Shown: positions 1 to 9,400 of the stretch, piece after piece
How positions within the stretch are numbered: the stretch's first letter is position 1
How the letters are laid out: each line of letters begins with the position of its first letter
Source of the DNA: CAZQLE01 sp964593905
GTDB taxonomy: Bacteria; Chloroflexota; Anaerolineae; Anaerolineales; Anaerolineaceae
Assembly (NCBI GenBank): GCA_964593905.1
Contig: CAZQLE010000001.1
Span: 30,421-94,420 of the forward strand
Length of the DNA: 64,000 nucleotides
Direction: 5' to 3'
The notes under the pieces: model-generated
The model's input: only the letters and a program-made list of their open reading frames with translations
The model's database searches: none
What the model was told of the DNA's origin: nothing
Made by a program: the position numbers and the translations under genes

Positions 1-2
1 AT

Positions 3-467
3 GCAGTTCTCAACGAAGTTTTTGTCGATGGCCTGGCAAAGCTTAAAGAGGTGCCCATGGCAAATGGCGCCCCGCTAAGTATGTCAGCGTACAGGCTGCG
101 GGATCGAATTCTATTCAACATCCCCGCTTCATTTGTTGGAGATTGGATCCTCAACAGTCAGTCGCAGTCAAAACAACGGGGGCGGCGCATCGGCATGACA
201 CTGCCGGTCACCAAAAAATATGGACCCGATCCGCTTGATTGGTGGTGGACAACCGACTCAACATTCCAGGGCTTTATTTATGACCACCTACAGGGCTGGG
301 GGGGGATGAATGGCATGATTGATGTCGATTATCTGCTCCATATGCTGAAGAACGAACAGCAGCACGCCATCTTTTATCGTTATGGCCTGGCTGCGCTGCT
401 TACCCTGAAGTCATTTGAAGATATCAATACACTTGAAAGCAAAGCCAGTCTGCCTTCACAGAAATAA
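3..467 (+). CDS. C-terminal part of a protein cut by the window edge, possibly asparagine synthetase-like
   Basis: The frame is open from the first bases of the window to a TAA at 465-467, so this is the last roughly 154 residues of a gene that starts outside. A GTG at 51 and ATG at 57 are not needed as starts, because the coding frame already reads sensibly before them. The segment is tryptophan-rich around its middle and ends in a helical stretch (IDVDYLLHML, then FYRYGLAALLTLKSF). This arrangement resembles the very C-terminus of class B asparagine synthetases, which are common in exopolysaccharide loci. The resemblance is weak and no catalytic motif is visible. It lies 6 bases upstream of a glycosyltransferase and probably belongs to the same operon. 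Confidence 0.4.
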   Translation, partial: AVLNEVFVDGLAKLKEVPMANGAPLSMSAYRLRDRILFNIPASFVGDWILNSQSQSKQRGRRIGMTLPVTKKYGPDPLDWWWTTDSTFQGFIYDHLQGWGGMNGMIDVDYLLHMLKNEQQHAIFYRYGLAALLTLKSFEDINTLESKASLPSQK

Positions 468-473
468 ATTTTG

Positions 474-1460
474 ATGAAAGAAGATGCTGTGGTCACTGTC
501 AGCGTAATCATACCGACCTTCAACCGCCCGGATCAGCTATCGGCTGTATTGGAAAATATTTGCCGGCAGAAATTTCCTTTGCAGGTGGTTGAGGTTGTTA
601 TCGCAGACGATGGGTCCTCTGTGCCGTACCATTTGATTACAGAAAAACAATGGCCGTTTGCGCTTCAATATTTCCGCCAGGAGAACCAGGGAGAGATTCC
701 GGCTCGCAATGAGGCGGTTAAAAGAGCGCACGGTCGGTATTTGATTTTTCTTGACGATGATATTTTTGTTGAGCCCGATTATATTCCCGCATTAGTGGCC
801 GACCTGGTGCAATATCCACGATACATTGTCCTGGGAGCGCTTTATCCGCAGATTAAAGATCCCTCCTCCAAATTTCAACAGGCAATGTATCAGCAAGCCA
901 CCACAGATCTTTCCGGCGAGGTTCCGGTTACTGAATGTGGCAGCGGAACAATGTCGCTGGAGAAGGTGCTTTTTGATCAATTAAAGGGCATGCGCCCGCT
1001 TGGCTCAGCGGGTAGAAACGCCTGGGGCGGGATGGATTTTGCTTTTCGTGCCTCAGAACTGGGCTATCGGGTTCGCCGCTGTGCAGCGGCAAAGGCCTAC
1101 CATGACGATTATGCCTTTGAAGATCTGGCAACTTACAGCAAACGGATGCAAAAAGTATCGCGTATGGCTGTTTTGCATTTTCAGCGAATTCCACAACTGC
1201 TTCCTGAAGTTGCCATGTTTCAAGATAAAACCCCAGTTGCGTTTCATAAGGATTCATTCCCTTTAATCCTCAAAAAAATCCTTCGAAAATTTATTTCAAC
1301 AACCTTTGTGACAAAAATTTTGCATGTCATCGTGAAAAATCTGGAAAAACTGGATGCCTCACCCGGTTTGATTAAACCGTTTTATCGGTGGATTATTGGC
1401 GCTTCAATTTATCGTGGTTATCGTGAAGGGTTAGAGGAATTTGGCATGGTGAAATTATGA
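474..1460 (+). CDS. Family 2 glycosyltransferase
   Basis: This is a GT-A fold sugar transferase that would move a nucleotide-activated sugar onto a growing exopolysaccharide intermediate at the cytoplasmic membrane face. The N-terminus has the GT2 signature VSVIIPTFNR (residues 9-18) followed by ADDGSS near 45. The metal-binding acidic motif is LDDD at 93-96. A GGMDF segment near 186 takes the place of the usual ED-type acceptor motif. No membrane helix is evident, and the C-terminal 60 residues are basic. ATG at 474 is preferred over the TTG at 471. The stop overlaps the next start as ATGA, indicating translational coupling. The sugar donor cannot be predicted. Confidence 0.85.
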   Translation: MKEDAVVTVSVIIPTFNRPDQLSAVLENICRQKFPLQVVEVVIADDGSSVPYHLITEKQWPFALQYFRQENQGEIPARNEAVKRAHGRYLIFLDDDIFVEPDYIPALVADLVQYPRYIVLGALYPQIKDPSSKFQQAMYQQATTDLSGEVPVTECGSGTMSLEKVLFDQLKGMRPLGSAGRNAWGGMDFAFRASELGYRVRRCAAAKAYHDDYAFEDLATYSKRMQKVSRMAVLHFQRIPQLLPEVAMFQDKTPVAFHKDSFPLILKKILRKFISTTFVTKILHVIVKNLEKLDASPGLIKPFYRWIIGASIYRGYREGLEEFGMVKL

Positions 1461-2863
1461 AGCAGATTGGGCAGCGTGCAAATCTTGACTGGGTCAAGAT
1501 CAGTCTGGTGATTGTGGTACTTCTTTCAAGCGCGGTGGTTGGGTTTCTTCCTGATTCATTACGTATTTTTGTGATAGCGGCTGGAGCTGGTCTGTTGGCG
1601 ATCTTGCTGCTTGGGCGTGAACCTGGGATTGGTTTTGCATTATTAATTGTGACCTCCCAGGTCATTCCCTGGGGGCTGGGTACCGGGACAAACTCATCGG
1701 TTAACGTCTCAATGCTTCTGGTTATTGGTCTGGCGGGAATATGGGTGTTAAAAATCATTCTCGGTCTTGAAAAATTTGAGCTGTTGCCCTCGAAGACCAT
1801 TCCTCCCATTATTATCTTCACATTCATTGTTTTGCTTGCGCTCTTAAATGGTCAAATTCACTGGTTTTCAGTTTCACCGGCCCCAATTCGTGCACAGATT
1901 GGGGGTGCGGCCCTTTTTCTTTTGTCATTTTTTGCTTTTTTGGTTTTAGCGCATCAATTAAAAAATTTCTTCTGGCTCAAGGTAATGGTCTGGCTGCTGA
2001 TCGCGTTTTGTCTGATTTATATGATCGGCTTTCATTTTATTGCCGAAAGAGTGGACGCGGTGCAGACATTGATCCTTACATTGTATACACGCGGCGCAAC
2101 CGGAAGCGTAATGTGGGTGTGGGTGGCTTCACTTGCCTTTGCTCAGGCGGTCTTTAATAATAAGCTCAGACCGTTTTGGAGAATCTTTCTTTTAGCCTTT
2201 ATCGGGTTACTGCTCTATGTTCGCATCACACTGGCGGCCGGTTGGACCTCGGGTTGGCTGCCACCGGTCTTAAGCCTGGTTGTTATTCTGGTATTGGGTC
2301 TGCCGCGCATGATTTTGGTATGGATTACCGGCGCGTTATTGGGAATTGCAGTCAGTATTCAAAAATTAATCGATTTTATTCTCAAAGACAATGAATACAG
2401 TGTTGGCACACGTCTGGCGGCCTGGGAAATTTTGTTCAAGATTATTAAGGTGAATCCAATACTTGGGGTGGGGCCGGCAAATTATTACTGGTATACGCCG
2501 TTATTCAATATTATGGGGTACTATCTGCAATTTAATTCTCACAATAACTATATTGATATTGCTGCCCAGACAGGAATTTTTGGCGTAATTTGCTTTTTCT
2601 GGTTTTTTGGCGCTGCCACCTGGGTGGCATGGCAGCTTAAAAACAAGGTGCCCGAAGGTTTTTACTATGCTTATGTTCTTGGGTGTCTGGGTGGAATTGC
2701 CGGCACCTTATTGGCAGGTTTTTTTGGCGATTGGGTAATCCCGTTCACCTATAATGTTGGTTTTACCGGGTTTCGGTCGAGTATGCTGGTGTGGATCTTT
2801 GTTGGCGCGTTGGTGGCCATTGAGAATGCGGTAAAGCAAAACAGGCTGGATTTGCTTAAATGA
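1457..2863 (+). CDS. O-antigen ligase/Wzy-type polymerase family membrane protein
   Basis: This 468-residue, strongly hydrophobic protein has roughly ten to twelve predicted membrane helices. Near residues 330-385 it carries the Wzy_C/O-antigen-ligase signature: GVGPANYYW, then NSHNNYIDIAAQTG followed by a helix. Members of this family polymerise repeat units or ligate glycans on the outer face of the membrane. In a locus with several glycosyltransferases and a Wzz-like kinase, the polymerase role is more likely than lipopolysaccharide ligation, but that choice is inference. Both ends are coupled to neighbours by 4-base ATGA overlaps (1457-1460 and 2860-2863). Confidence 0.8.
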   Translation: MKQIGQRANLDWVKISLVIVVLLSSAVVGFLPDSLRIFVIAAGAGLLAILLLGREPGIGFALLIVTSQVIPWGLGTGTNSSVNVSMLLVIGLAGIWVLKIILGLEKFELLPSKTIPPIIIFTFIVLLALLNGQIHWFSVSPAPIRAQIGGAALFLLSFFAFLVLAHQLKNFFWLKVMVWLLIAFCLIYMIGFHFIAERVDAVQTLILTLYTRGATGSVMWVWVASLAFAQAVFNNKLRPFWRIFLLAFIGLLLYVRITLAAGWTSGWLPPVLSLVVILVLGLPRMILVWITGALLGIAVSIQKLIDFILKDNEYSVGTRLAAWEILFKIIKVNPILGVGPANYYWYTPLFNIMGYYLQFNSHNNYIDIAAQTGIFGVICFFWFFGAATWVAWQLKNKVPEGFYYAYVLGCLGGIAGTLLAGFFGDWVIPFTYNVGFTGFRSSMLVWIFVGALVAIENAVKQNRLDLLK

Positions 2864-3720
2864 ATATTGAATCGACCCAGCATGAATCAATATTACTCGA
2901 AAACAGCCGGGCGGTTGACTGGTCTGTGGCGGCCCTGGCTTATGCGCAACAACTTTATGGAACCGCCGGCCTGGAATTTGCCAGTAAATACTGGGTCAAT
3001 GAGCTAAATGAAGATTATCAGTTTATCCTGCCTACGATATCCGGAGCGCGCATTCTGGTGATTGGTGGGCCGGCAGGCAATGGGATGATCACTCTTTCTG
3101 AGCGTGTGAAGACGATCACGATCCTGGAATCACGCAAAGAAATTGCGCAAAATATTCAATTGATGGCGGCGCAAGCCAATCTCACCAACTTAAGCGTGGT
3201 GGATTCTTGTACTGAAAGCTCCAGCCTTGTTAATGGTGCAATGGATTTGATCATTCAAGAATTCCCCCTTTTTGATTGTGCTTATCCTGAACTGGACCGA
3301 CCCATTATTGCTCTGGACAGTGAATGGATGACTTTTATCTACAATCAACTGCGGCCTTCCGGTTATTTTTATTTGAGTTTTGAAAATCTTAATTCGCCAA
3401 CGCATCTTTCGCGCAGAATTAAACGTGGTGACCTGAAGCATTGCAGTTCAGGTTCCACCTACTGGCAGATTTCAAAACTGCTCAAGAAACATGGTTTTGA
3501 GCTTTTACAGGTCTTTTATCCGATCCCGGAACATCGGCGATTTAGTTTTGTCGTTGAAAGAAAAAATCGCGCAACTTTTCGTCTTCTGGCAAAGTTATTA
3601 AAACCATACCCGCGTTACAGCCGGCTGCGTGCATTGGGAATATCCATGATGGGTTATTTGCAGATTCCCCTGGAAAATATGATTTGGCCGGGGTATTGCA
3701 TTCTGGCACGGAAAATATGA
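2860..3720 (+). CDS. Class I SAM methyltransferase-like protein of the exopolysaccharide locus
   Basis: This 286-residue soluble protein is probably a Rossmann-fold methyltransferase. Residues 63-75 read ARILVIGGPAGNG, a variant of the SAM-binding glycine loop. It is followed by an acidic residue after the second strand (ITILES, near 90) and by a third-strand segment MDLIIQEFP near 130. The glycine loop is imperfect, so activity is uncertain. The last 80 residues are basic and hydrophobic (LLKPYPRYSRLRALG), which suggests membrane association. Its place between a polymerase and an APH-like kinase, with ATGA overlaps on both sides, points to modification of the glycan or its lipid carrier. No specific substrate can be assigned. 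Confidence 0.5.
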   Translation: MNIESTQHESILLENSRAVDWSVAALAYAQQLYGTAGLEFASKYWVNELNEDYQFILPTISGARILVIGGPAGNGMITLSERVKTITILESRKEIAQNIQLMAAQANLTNLSVVDSCTESSSLVNGAMDLIIQEFPLFDCAYPELDRPIIALDSEWMTFIYNQLRPSGYFYLSFENLNSPTHLSRRIKRGDLKHCSSGSTYWQISKLLKKHGFELLQVFYPIPEHRRFSFVVERKNRATFRLLAKLLKPYPRYSRLRALGISMMGYLQIPLENMIWPGYCILARKI

Positions 3721-4658
3721 TTCAGAAAGTAATGGCTTCTGTTCAGAAAAAATGGGGTCAGATTGGACTGTCCGGGGAACCTCCCGCCGAGTTTAGTTTT
3801 CTGGTGCAAAATCGTAAAAGGATTATTTATTTTCTGTTCGACCAAAAACACCCCGAACCAGTGGTCATTGTTAAGGTCTGTCGAAAAAGTTCGCAAAACA
3901 TTCGGATGAAGCGCTATGTTGATTTGATGGGACAGCTATTAGGGGTTTTGCATGATGAGGTCAGGGAGATGGTTTCGATACCCGTGGAATTGGAATCGAT
4001 TTACGGGTTGATGTGTACGGCCGAACGCGTCTTGCCCGGAGAACCGATGGAGTTGGCCGGCAAGGATCACCCGGATATCCTTGAAGCGCAGGTAAACCAG
4101 TTTCAGGAAAAGCTTTTATCTTTTCAAAGCCAGGCCGGTTCTGGCTCTGTTTTGATTTCTCCAGAGAAATTTGATGTGGTTCTGCCGGAGCATTTGCATG
4201 TGCTCAACCCGATCTTTGATACCTTGCGGGGGTTGTCAATGCCCATTGCCTGGGCATTTGGCGATGCCCACCCCAGCAATATCCTGTTGAAAGATAATCA
4301 GATTACTGGCTGGGTAGATTGGGAAGGCGTCCAGCAGGATCAATGGATCGTGATGGATTGGTTCCAATTTCAACTTTCGATGGCGCTGGAGCTGGTGAAA
4401 AAGAATTACCCGACATTGGATCTTTCGGAGACGATCCGTCTAAGCACTGGTATGGTTCTGGGTTTGACGAAAGATCCACTTTCAAAAATAATGATTCAGT
4501 CGACCTGTGATTTTTTTGATTTTTATCACCTGGACCATCCATTAATTCAACCTTTGTTTCTGGCTTTTTTGACCCAGTATTATTGGAGCCCCAACAAGCA
4601 GGAAACCGTATCGCATACTTTGCGCTGGGTGAATGCTTTACCTGAGGATTCTCGATGA
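3717..4658 (+). CDS. APH-fold phosphotransferase (aminoglycoside phosphotransferase/choline kinase superfamily)
   Basis: The protein (313 residues) is a protein-kinase-like small-molecule kinase. The catalytic loop is visible near residues 180-190 as GDAHPSNILL, where Asp and Asn match the Brenner motif HxDxxxxN/GDxHxxN. It is followed by the metal-binding GWVDWEGV around 200. The N-terminal lobe has IVKVC near residue 50, a candidate ATP-contacting lysine. The frame extends upstream to a TTG at 3684, but ATG 3717 overlaps the previous stop as ATGA and is chosen. The next gene also overlaps by 4 bases. In this context it may phosphorylate a sugar, polyol or lipid used in polysaccharide assembly. 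Antibiotic resistance is unlikely from location alone. Confidence 0.65.
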   Translation: MIQKVMASVQKKWGQIGLSGEPPAEFSFLVQNRKRIIYFLFDQKHPEPVVIVKVCRKSSQNIRMKRYVDLMGQLLGVLHDEVREMVSIPVELESIYGLMCTAERVLPGEPMELAGKDHPDILEAQVNQFQEKLLSFQSQAGSGSVLISPEKFDVVLPEHLHVLNPIFDTLRGLSMPIAWAFGDAHPSNILLKDNQITGWVDWEGVQQDQWIVMDWFQFQLSMALELVKKNYPTLDLSETIRLSTGMVLGLTKDPLSKIMIQSTCDFFDFYHLDHPLIQPLFLAFLTQYYWSPNKQETVSHTLRWVNALPEDSR

Positions 4659-5551
4659 ACTTATCAATCGTTATTGTCAGTTGGAACACACGGGAATTGT
4701 TGTTGGAATGCCTGGCATCGGTTTATGCTGCAAAACCAATGGATGTCGAAATTTGGGTGGTTGACAATGCTTCATCTGATGGAACTGCAGCGGCAGTTGC
4801 GGCTGCGTTTCCAGAGGTGCAGTTAATTCATAATGAGCAAAATGGTGGTTTTGCACGGGCAAACAATCAGGCCATTTGCAAATGTACCGGGCAATATGTG
4901 CTGCTGCTCAATCCAGATACAAAAATAGTCGCATCCGCTTTACAAAGTCTGGTTGAATATCTTGAAGAAAACCCGGCCTGTGGAATTTGTGGCCCAATGC
5001 TGCTGAATCCGGATGGCACATTGCAAGAATCCTGTTATCCGTTTCCGACATTATTCCGCGAGTTTTGGCGCTTGTTTAAATTGGACAGGCTGATGTCGCG
5101 GGGTGTTTATCCCATGCTGGAGTGGAAAACGGATGAAGTCAGATCGGTCGATGTTATTCAGGGTGCAGCCTTTTTAATTCGCAAAACCTGTCTGGATCAA
5201 ATTGGTCTGTTGGATGAGGATTATTTTATTTATACAGAAGAAGTTGACCTGTGCTATCGCGCGTATCGGGCAGGCTGGAAAATCAACTGGGTTCCCGAAG
5301 CAAAGGTCATTCATTATGGGGGGCAAAGTACCCGGCAGGTTGCCACACGGATGTTCTTGATGCTCTATTCGACCAAGGTTATCTTCTTTCGAAAACATTA
5401 TGGAGATTTTTCAGCCAACATTTACAAAGCCATTCTTTTCTTGTCTGCCATTCCCCGCATCATCGGGGGGTGGTTTATCAAAGAATCTGACAAGAAACAA
5501 AAAATAGCATCAAATTATTCCGAATTAATCAAGCAGCTTCCGGTGATGTAG
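4655..5551 (+). CDS. Family 2 glycosyltransferase (rhamnosyltransferase-like)
   Basis: This 298-residue GT-A enzyme starts MNLSIVIVSWNT and has VVDNASSDGT at residues 35-44, NGGFARANN near 63-71 and the nucleotide-sugar/metal motif NPDT at 86-89. The pattern is typical of the GT2 subgroup that includes rhamnosyltransferases such as WbbL. A downstream segment with EVDLCYRAYRAGW (about 197-209) supplies the acceptor/catalytic acidic residues (ED-type). The C-terminus has a hydrophobic stretch near 265-280 that may anchor it. The start overlaps the preceding stop (ATGA), and the next gene follows after 3 bases. Presence of rmlA at the end of the locus is compatible with dTDP-rhamnose as donor, but this is inference. 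Confidence 0.85.
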   Translation: MNLSIVIVSWNTRELLLECLASVYAAKPMDVEIWVVDNASSDGTAAAVAAAFPEVQLIHNEQNGGFARANNQAICKCTGQYVLLLNPDTKIVASALQSLVEYLEENPACGICGPMLLNPDGTLQESCYPFPTLFREFWRLFKLDRLMSRGVYPMLEWKTDEVRSVDVIQGAAFLIRKTCLDQIGLLDEDYFIYTEEVDLCYRAYRAGWKINWVPEAKVIHYGGQSTRQVATRMFLMLYSTKVIFFRKHYGDFSANIYKAILFLSAIPRIIGGWFIKESDKKQKIASNYSELIKQLPVM

Positions 5552-5554
5552 CCC

Positions 5555-6775
5555 ATGAAGGTTTTGTTTCTCACTCAAATTCTTCCTTATCCACCAGATG
5601 CCGGTCCGCGGGTTAAGACCTGGAATGTTCTGCGGTTCTTAAAATCAGAAGGGCACCAGGTTGATCTGGTTTCATTTGTTCGCGAGGCTGAAAAGCCTTT
5701 TGTGCGGGATGTTGAAGCGGTCTGCAATTCTGTAACCGGCGTTCCCATCCATCGATCTCGTGTTGCTGATGCCGGCTTTGCGGTAAAAAGTTTATTTTCT
5801 GGCCGGCCGTTTCTGGTTGAGCGTGATCGATTGCCAGCAATGCTGTCGGCTGTGATGGATCTTGTAAATCGAGACCGTTATCAGGTTATCCATGCTGACC
5901 AGCTTAGCATGGTTCAATTTGCACTGGAAGCGTGCAAGGGGCTGACGCATAAACCGGCTGTTATTTTTGATGCCCATAATGCCACCTGGACAATTTTTGA
6001 GCGCAGCGCCGAGAAAGCAAAACCCCCAATTCGGTTTTTGTTGTCTTGGGAGGGAAGGCGAACGCAATATTATGAATATGGCCTGGTTCGGCAGTGTGAC
6101 CATACCCTGACCGTTACTGAAATTGATCGCAAGGCGTTGATTAACCTGAAAGAAACAGACCCCTCAAGCGGCAAAAAAATCACGGCAGTGCCAATTGCGG
6201 TGGATACATCGCAAATGCCGGTCATCCAGCGGAAACCAGACCGGCATGAAATTGTCACTCTGGGCACGCTGCATTACCCGCCCAATGCAGATGGCATTCG
6301 CTGGTTTCTTGAAGAGGTTTTTCCACTGGTTAAGCAGGCCGATCCGGCTGCTCATCTGACCATTATTGGCAAAAATCCTCCAGCAGATTTTCTTGCCGCC
6401 GCTGCAAACGATCCTGCCAGTGTGACAGTAACCGGGTATGTCAAAAGCCTGGAACCGTATTTTGAAAAAGCCGGCGTGGTGGTTATTCCAGTTCGATCCG
6501 GCGGGGGGATGCGGGTTCGGATTTTGGAAGCTTTCTCACGCGGGCTGCCTGTGGTAACAACCACCGTGGGGCTGGAGGGAATTGAAGCAAATCATGAAGA
6601 ACATGTTCTGGTTGAAGATACCAACGCTGGATTCGCCGCAGCGGTATTAAAAATATTATCTAACCCCGATTATCAATTTGCACTGGCGAATCGGGCGCGA
6701 AAACTGGCCGAACATACTTACGACTGGCAAGTTGTTTTGTTGAGACTTCGGAACCTGTATGATCAATTCAACTAA
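5555..6775 (+). CDS. Family 4 glycosyltransferase
   Basis: This 406-residue GT-B fold enzyme begins MKVLFLTQILPYPPDAGPR, where the glycine-containing loop binds the acceptor side. The C-terminal donor domain shows TIIGKNPP (near 267), VTVTGYV, a loop rich in glycine (RSGGGMRVR, about 313) and ILEAFSRGLPVVTT, which holds the conserved glutamate of retaining GT4 enzymes. It resembles the sugar transferase, PEP-CTERM/EpsH1/Stp2 group. It follows the GT2 gene by 3 bases and overlaps the next gene by 17 bases, so the cluster is translated as a unit. Donor specificity is not predictable. Confidence 0.88.
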   Translation: MKVLFLTQILPYPPDAGPRVKTWNVLRFLKSEGHQVDLVSFVREAEKPFVRDVEAVCNSVTGVPIHRSRVADAGFAVKSLFSGRPFLVERDRLPAMLSAVMDLVNRDRYQVIHADQLSMVQFALEACKGLTHKPAVIFDAHNATWTIFERSAEKAKPPIRFLLSWEGRRTQYYEYGLVRQCDHTLTVTEIDRKALINLKETDPSSGKKITAVPIAVDTSQMPVIQRKPDRHEIVTLGTLHYPPNADGIRWFLEEVFPLVKQADPAAHLTIIGKNPPADFLAAAANDPASVTVTGYVKSLEPYFEKAGVVVIPVRSGGGMRVRILEAFSRGLPVVTTTVGLEGIEANHEEHVLVEDTNAGFAAAVLKILSNPDYQFALANRARKLAEHTYDWQVVLLRLRNLYDQFN

Positions 6776-8129
6776 AAAAGTCTCTCTGCAAGCCTTCAAT
6801 ATTCCTATGCTGCTCTGGGTAGCCGTGCTGGTAAGTATCCTGGCGCGCGTGGCATCCTCATTGTATCTGGGCAATCATATTACCGAATTGCCCGGCATTG
6901 CCGATCAGAACTCTTACCACACGCTTGCTTTGCGTGTTTTGAATGGATACGGCTTTTCATTTGCGCAAACCTGGTGGCCGTTGACCGCGCCAGATGCTCC
7001 AACGGCTCACTGGAGTTTTCTGTATACCTTTTATCTGGTGATTGTGTACGGGTTGTTTGGGCCAAACCCGATTGCAGCCCGATTGATCCAGGCGGTTTTT
7101 ACAGGGTTGATTCAACCGATCTTGATCTACCAACTGGCGCGAACTGTTTTCAACCAAAGAGCTGCCATTTTGTCTGCTTTTGCGCTGGCTGGCTACACTT
7201 ATTTTATTTATTATGCCGGCGCATTGATGACTGAGCCCTTTTATATTACGACTATTCTGGCAAGCTTCTGGGTGGCTTTAAAGATAACGAAAACACCCCA
7301 AGAGAAAAACTCCATTTTACTGGGTTACAGTTTGTTGCTTGGGCTTCTGTTGGGCTTCACTGTGCTGCTGCGTCAATTGTTCCTGTTGTTCACTCCGTTT
7401 TTGGTGGGGTGGATCTTATATGCCAGATGGAAGGAACAAAGCGCTGTGAACTGGCTGCCCGTGATTGTGCCCATTCTGGTGATTCTGGGCATGATTTTGC
7501 CGTTTAGCTGGTACAACTATGTGCGCTTTGACCAGTTTGTTCTTTTAAATACGAATTCAGGTTTTGCATTCTTCTGGGGGAATCATCCAATTTATGGAAC
7601 CCACTTTGTCTCCATTTTAACCCCGGAGATGGGGAGTTATGAAGCGTTGATCCCGGTGGAGCTGCGTTCGCTTAGCGAGGCGGCAATGGAGAAGGAATTG
7701 TTAAAATTAGGGCTGGGGTTCGTTTTTCAAGATCCCGTGCGCTATATCCAGTTATCGATCAGTAGAATCCCGCCGTATTTTATGTTTTGGCCGTCCTCCG
7801 AATCGGGGCTGTTTTCGAATTTATCTCGTGTACTGGGTTTTGGTTTGTATCTGCCGTTTATGCTGTTTGGCCTCTATCTCGCGGTTAAAAATGATTGGAA
7901 ACACATTTTGCACACCTTTTCGGGACTGGCGCTTTTGTTCTTTTTTGTGTATGCCGGGGTGCACATTCTGACCTGGACCTTGATTCGATACCGGTTGCCC
8001 ATTGATGCGGTTTATATGGTTTTTGTTGGTGTTGCGCTGGATAAGCTATTTAGCCTGCGAAATGTTTGGGGAACCGGGAATCTCGTTCGCAACAAAATAC
8101 AGGGCCGCCATGCGAATTCTGTTCATTAG
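6759..8129 (+). CDS. Multi-spanning GT-C glycosyltransferase (GT39/ArnT/PMT-like)
   Basis: This 456-residue integral membrane protein has about ten predicted helices. The first helix is followed by a large extracytoplasmic loop with an acidic pair replaced by ADQNSYHTLA (near 48-57), in the position where GT-C enzymes carry catalytic acidic residues. A dense run of helices follows (residues 110-240), then a periplasmic-type segment with FAFFWGNHPIYGTH. Such proteins use polyprenyl-linked sugars as donors. Overlap with both neighbours (17 and 20 bases) places it firmly in the exopolysaccharide operon. It could also be an uncharacterised membrane sugar transferase of the YfhO type. Confidence 0.7.
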   Translation: MINSTKKVSLQAFNIPMLLWVAVLVSILARVASSLYLGNHITELPGIADQNSYHTLALRVLNGYGFSFAQTWWPLTAPDAPTAHWSFLYTFYLVIVYGLFGPNPIAARLIQAVFTGLIQPILIYQLARTVFNQRAAILSAFALAGYTYFIYYAGALMTEPFYITTILASFWVALKITKTPQEKNSILLGYSLLLGLLLGFTVLLRQLFLLFTPFLVGWILYARWKEQSAVNWLPVIVPILVILGMILPFSWYNYVRFDQFVLLNTNSGFAFFWGNHPIYGTHFVSILTPEMGSYEALIPVELRSLSEAAMEKELLKLGLGFVFQDPVRYIQLSISRIPPYFMFWPSSESGLFSNLSRVLGFGLYLPFMLFGLYLAVKNDWKHILHTFSGLALLFFFVYAGVHILTWTLIRYRLPIDAVYMVFVGVALDKLFSLRNVWGTGNLVRNKIQGRHANSVH

Positions 8130-9345
8130 TCCTTATGTACCCAACCCGATTCGGGTTAGACCCTACAGCTTTATTCGGTTTTTGGCAAATCAGGGGCATG
8201 AAGTGACCCTGGTCACAATTTGGTCGGAAGCCAGTGAACAAAAAGACCTGGCCGCGTTGAAATCTGTTTGCAAAGAGATTCACGCATTTTATCTTCCCAC
8301 CTGGAAATCGCTGGTGAATGCCCTGGGTGCTTTACCAAATTTTCAAATTCCCCTGCAATCGGTATATTGCCAATCAGGTGCGGCGGCTAAAAAGATCCTT
8401 GAATTGCTGGGTAGTTCAGAAAAGCCCTTTGACGCAGTTCATATAGAACATTTGCGAGGCTCCCGCTACGGGCTTCTGTCCAAACAGTTTATCCGGGCGA
8501 ATAATTTAAAGATCCCGGTGGTGTGGGATAGCGTTGATAATATCAGCCATTTATTTGAGCAGGCCGCCAAAAAAAGCCGGCGCAAGGTAAGCCGTTTTAT
8601 TACATTGCTGGAGTTGGACCGAACCCGAAAATATGAACGGTGGTTAACCTCCCAATTTAAACAAATTTTGGTGACATCAAAAAATGACCGTCAGGCTTTT
8701 TTACGTTTGACAGATGAATCCTCCGCTGCCGGGGTGGAAAGCAGAATTCACATCCTGCCCAATGGAGTGGATCTGGATTATTTTTGCCCGCAAGCAGAAA
8801 TTCAAAAAGAACCCTACAGCGTGGTTATTAGCGGGAAAATGAGTTATCACGCCAATATCACAATGGCATTATTTACAATACAGAAAATTATGCCATTGGT
8901 CTGGGAAGAACTGCCCGCCGCAAAATTGTACGTGGTTGGGAAAAACCCACCCGAAGAAATTATCCACTTTGGGGTTGACCCGCGCATTGTGGTGACAGGC
9001 TATGTGGAAGACATAAGGCCTTACCTGCATCGTGCCAGCATAGCACTGGCGCCTCTAGAGTATGGCGCTGGAATTCAGAATAAAGTTTTGGAGGCAATGG
9101 CCTGCGGCACAGCGGTGATTTGCTCTTCTCAGGCTGTATCTGCGTTGAATGTCACCCCGGGTACCGATTTGATTGTGGAAGATGAGCCTTATAGGATTGC
9201 CAGAAAGATTGTAGAATTATTACAAAATTCGTCATTGACTCATGAGATCGGATTGCACGGTCGGCAGTATGTTGCGGCGAATCATGATTGGAATAAAATC
9301 ACCTCAGATCTGGTGGGTATTTACTCCCAGATTGAGGACAATTAA
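8110..9345 (+). CDS. Family 4 glycosyltransferase
   Basis: This is a GT-B enzyme of 411 residues starting MRILFISPYVPNPIRVRPYSF. The open frame runs upstream to 8002, but that part lies inside the preceding gene and looks non-coding, so ATG 8110 is chosen; it overlaps the previous gene by 20 bases. C-terminal donor-domain motifs are ILPNGVD near residue 220, YVVGKNPP, VVTGYVEDIRPYL, PLEYGAGIQNKVLEAM and GTAVICSS, the usual GT4 set with the conserved Glu. It is a paralogue of the GT4 at 5555 (both have VxGKNPP), suggesting local duplication. It closes the glycosyltransferase run before the Wzz-kinase gene. Confidence 0.85.
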   Translation: MRILFISPYVPNPIRVRPYSFIRFLANQGHEVTLVTIWSEASEQKDLAALKSVCKEIHAFYLPTWKSLVNALGALPNFQIPLQSVYCQSGAAAKKILELLGSSEKPFDAVHIEHLRGSRYGLLSKQFIRANNLKIPVVWDSVDNISHLFEQAAKKSRRKVSRFITLLELDRTRKYERWLTSQFKQILVTSKNDRQAFLRLTDESSAAGVESRIHILPNGVDLDYFCPQAEIQKEPYSVVISGKMSYHANITMALFTIQKIMPLVWEELPAAKLYVVGKNPPEEIIHFGVDPRIVVTGYVEDIRPYLHRASIALAPLEYGAGIQNKVLEAMACGTAVICSSQAVSALNVTPGTDLIVEDEPYRIARKIVELLQNSSLTHEIGLHGRQYVAANHDWNKITSDLVGIYSQIEDN

Positions 9346-9400
9346 TTATTCGCTTTGAATATTGTGCAGCCTAATCACAGCCTGAATTGGAGAACCCATT

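Noticed and set aside
1393..1827. 144-residue minus-strand frame at the glycosyltransferase-polymerase junction
   Set aside because: It overlaps two real, ATGA-coupled genes and shows no motif.
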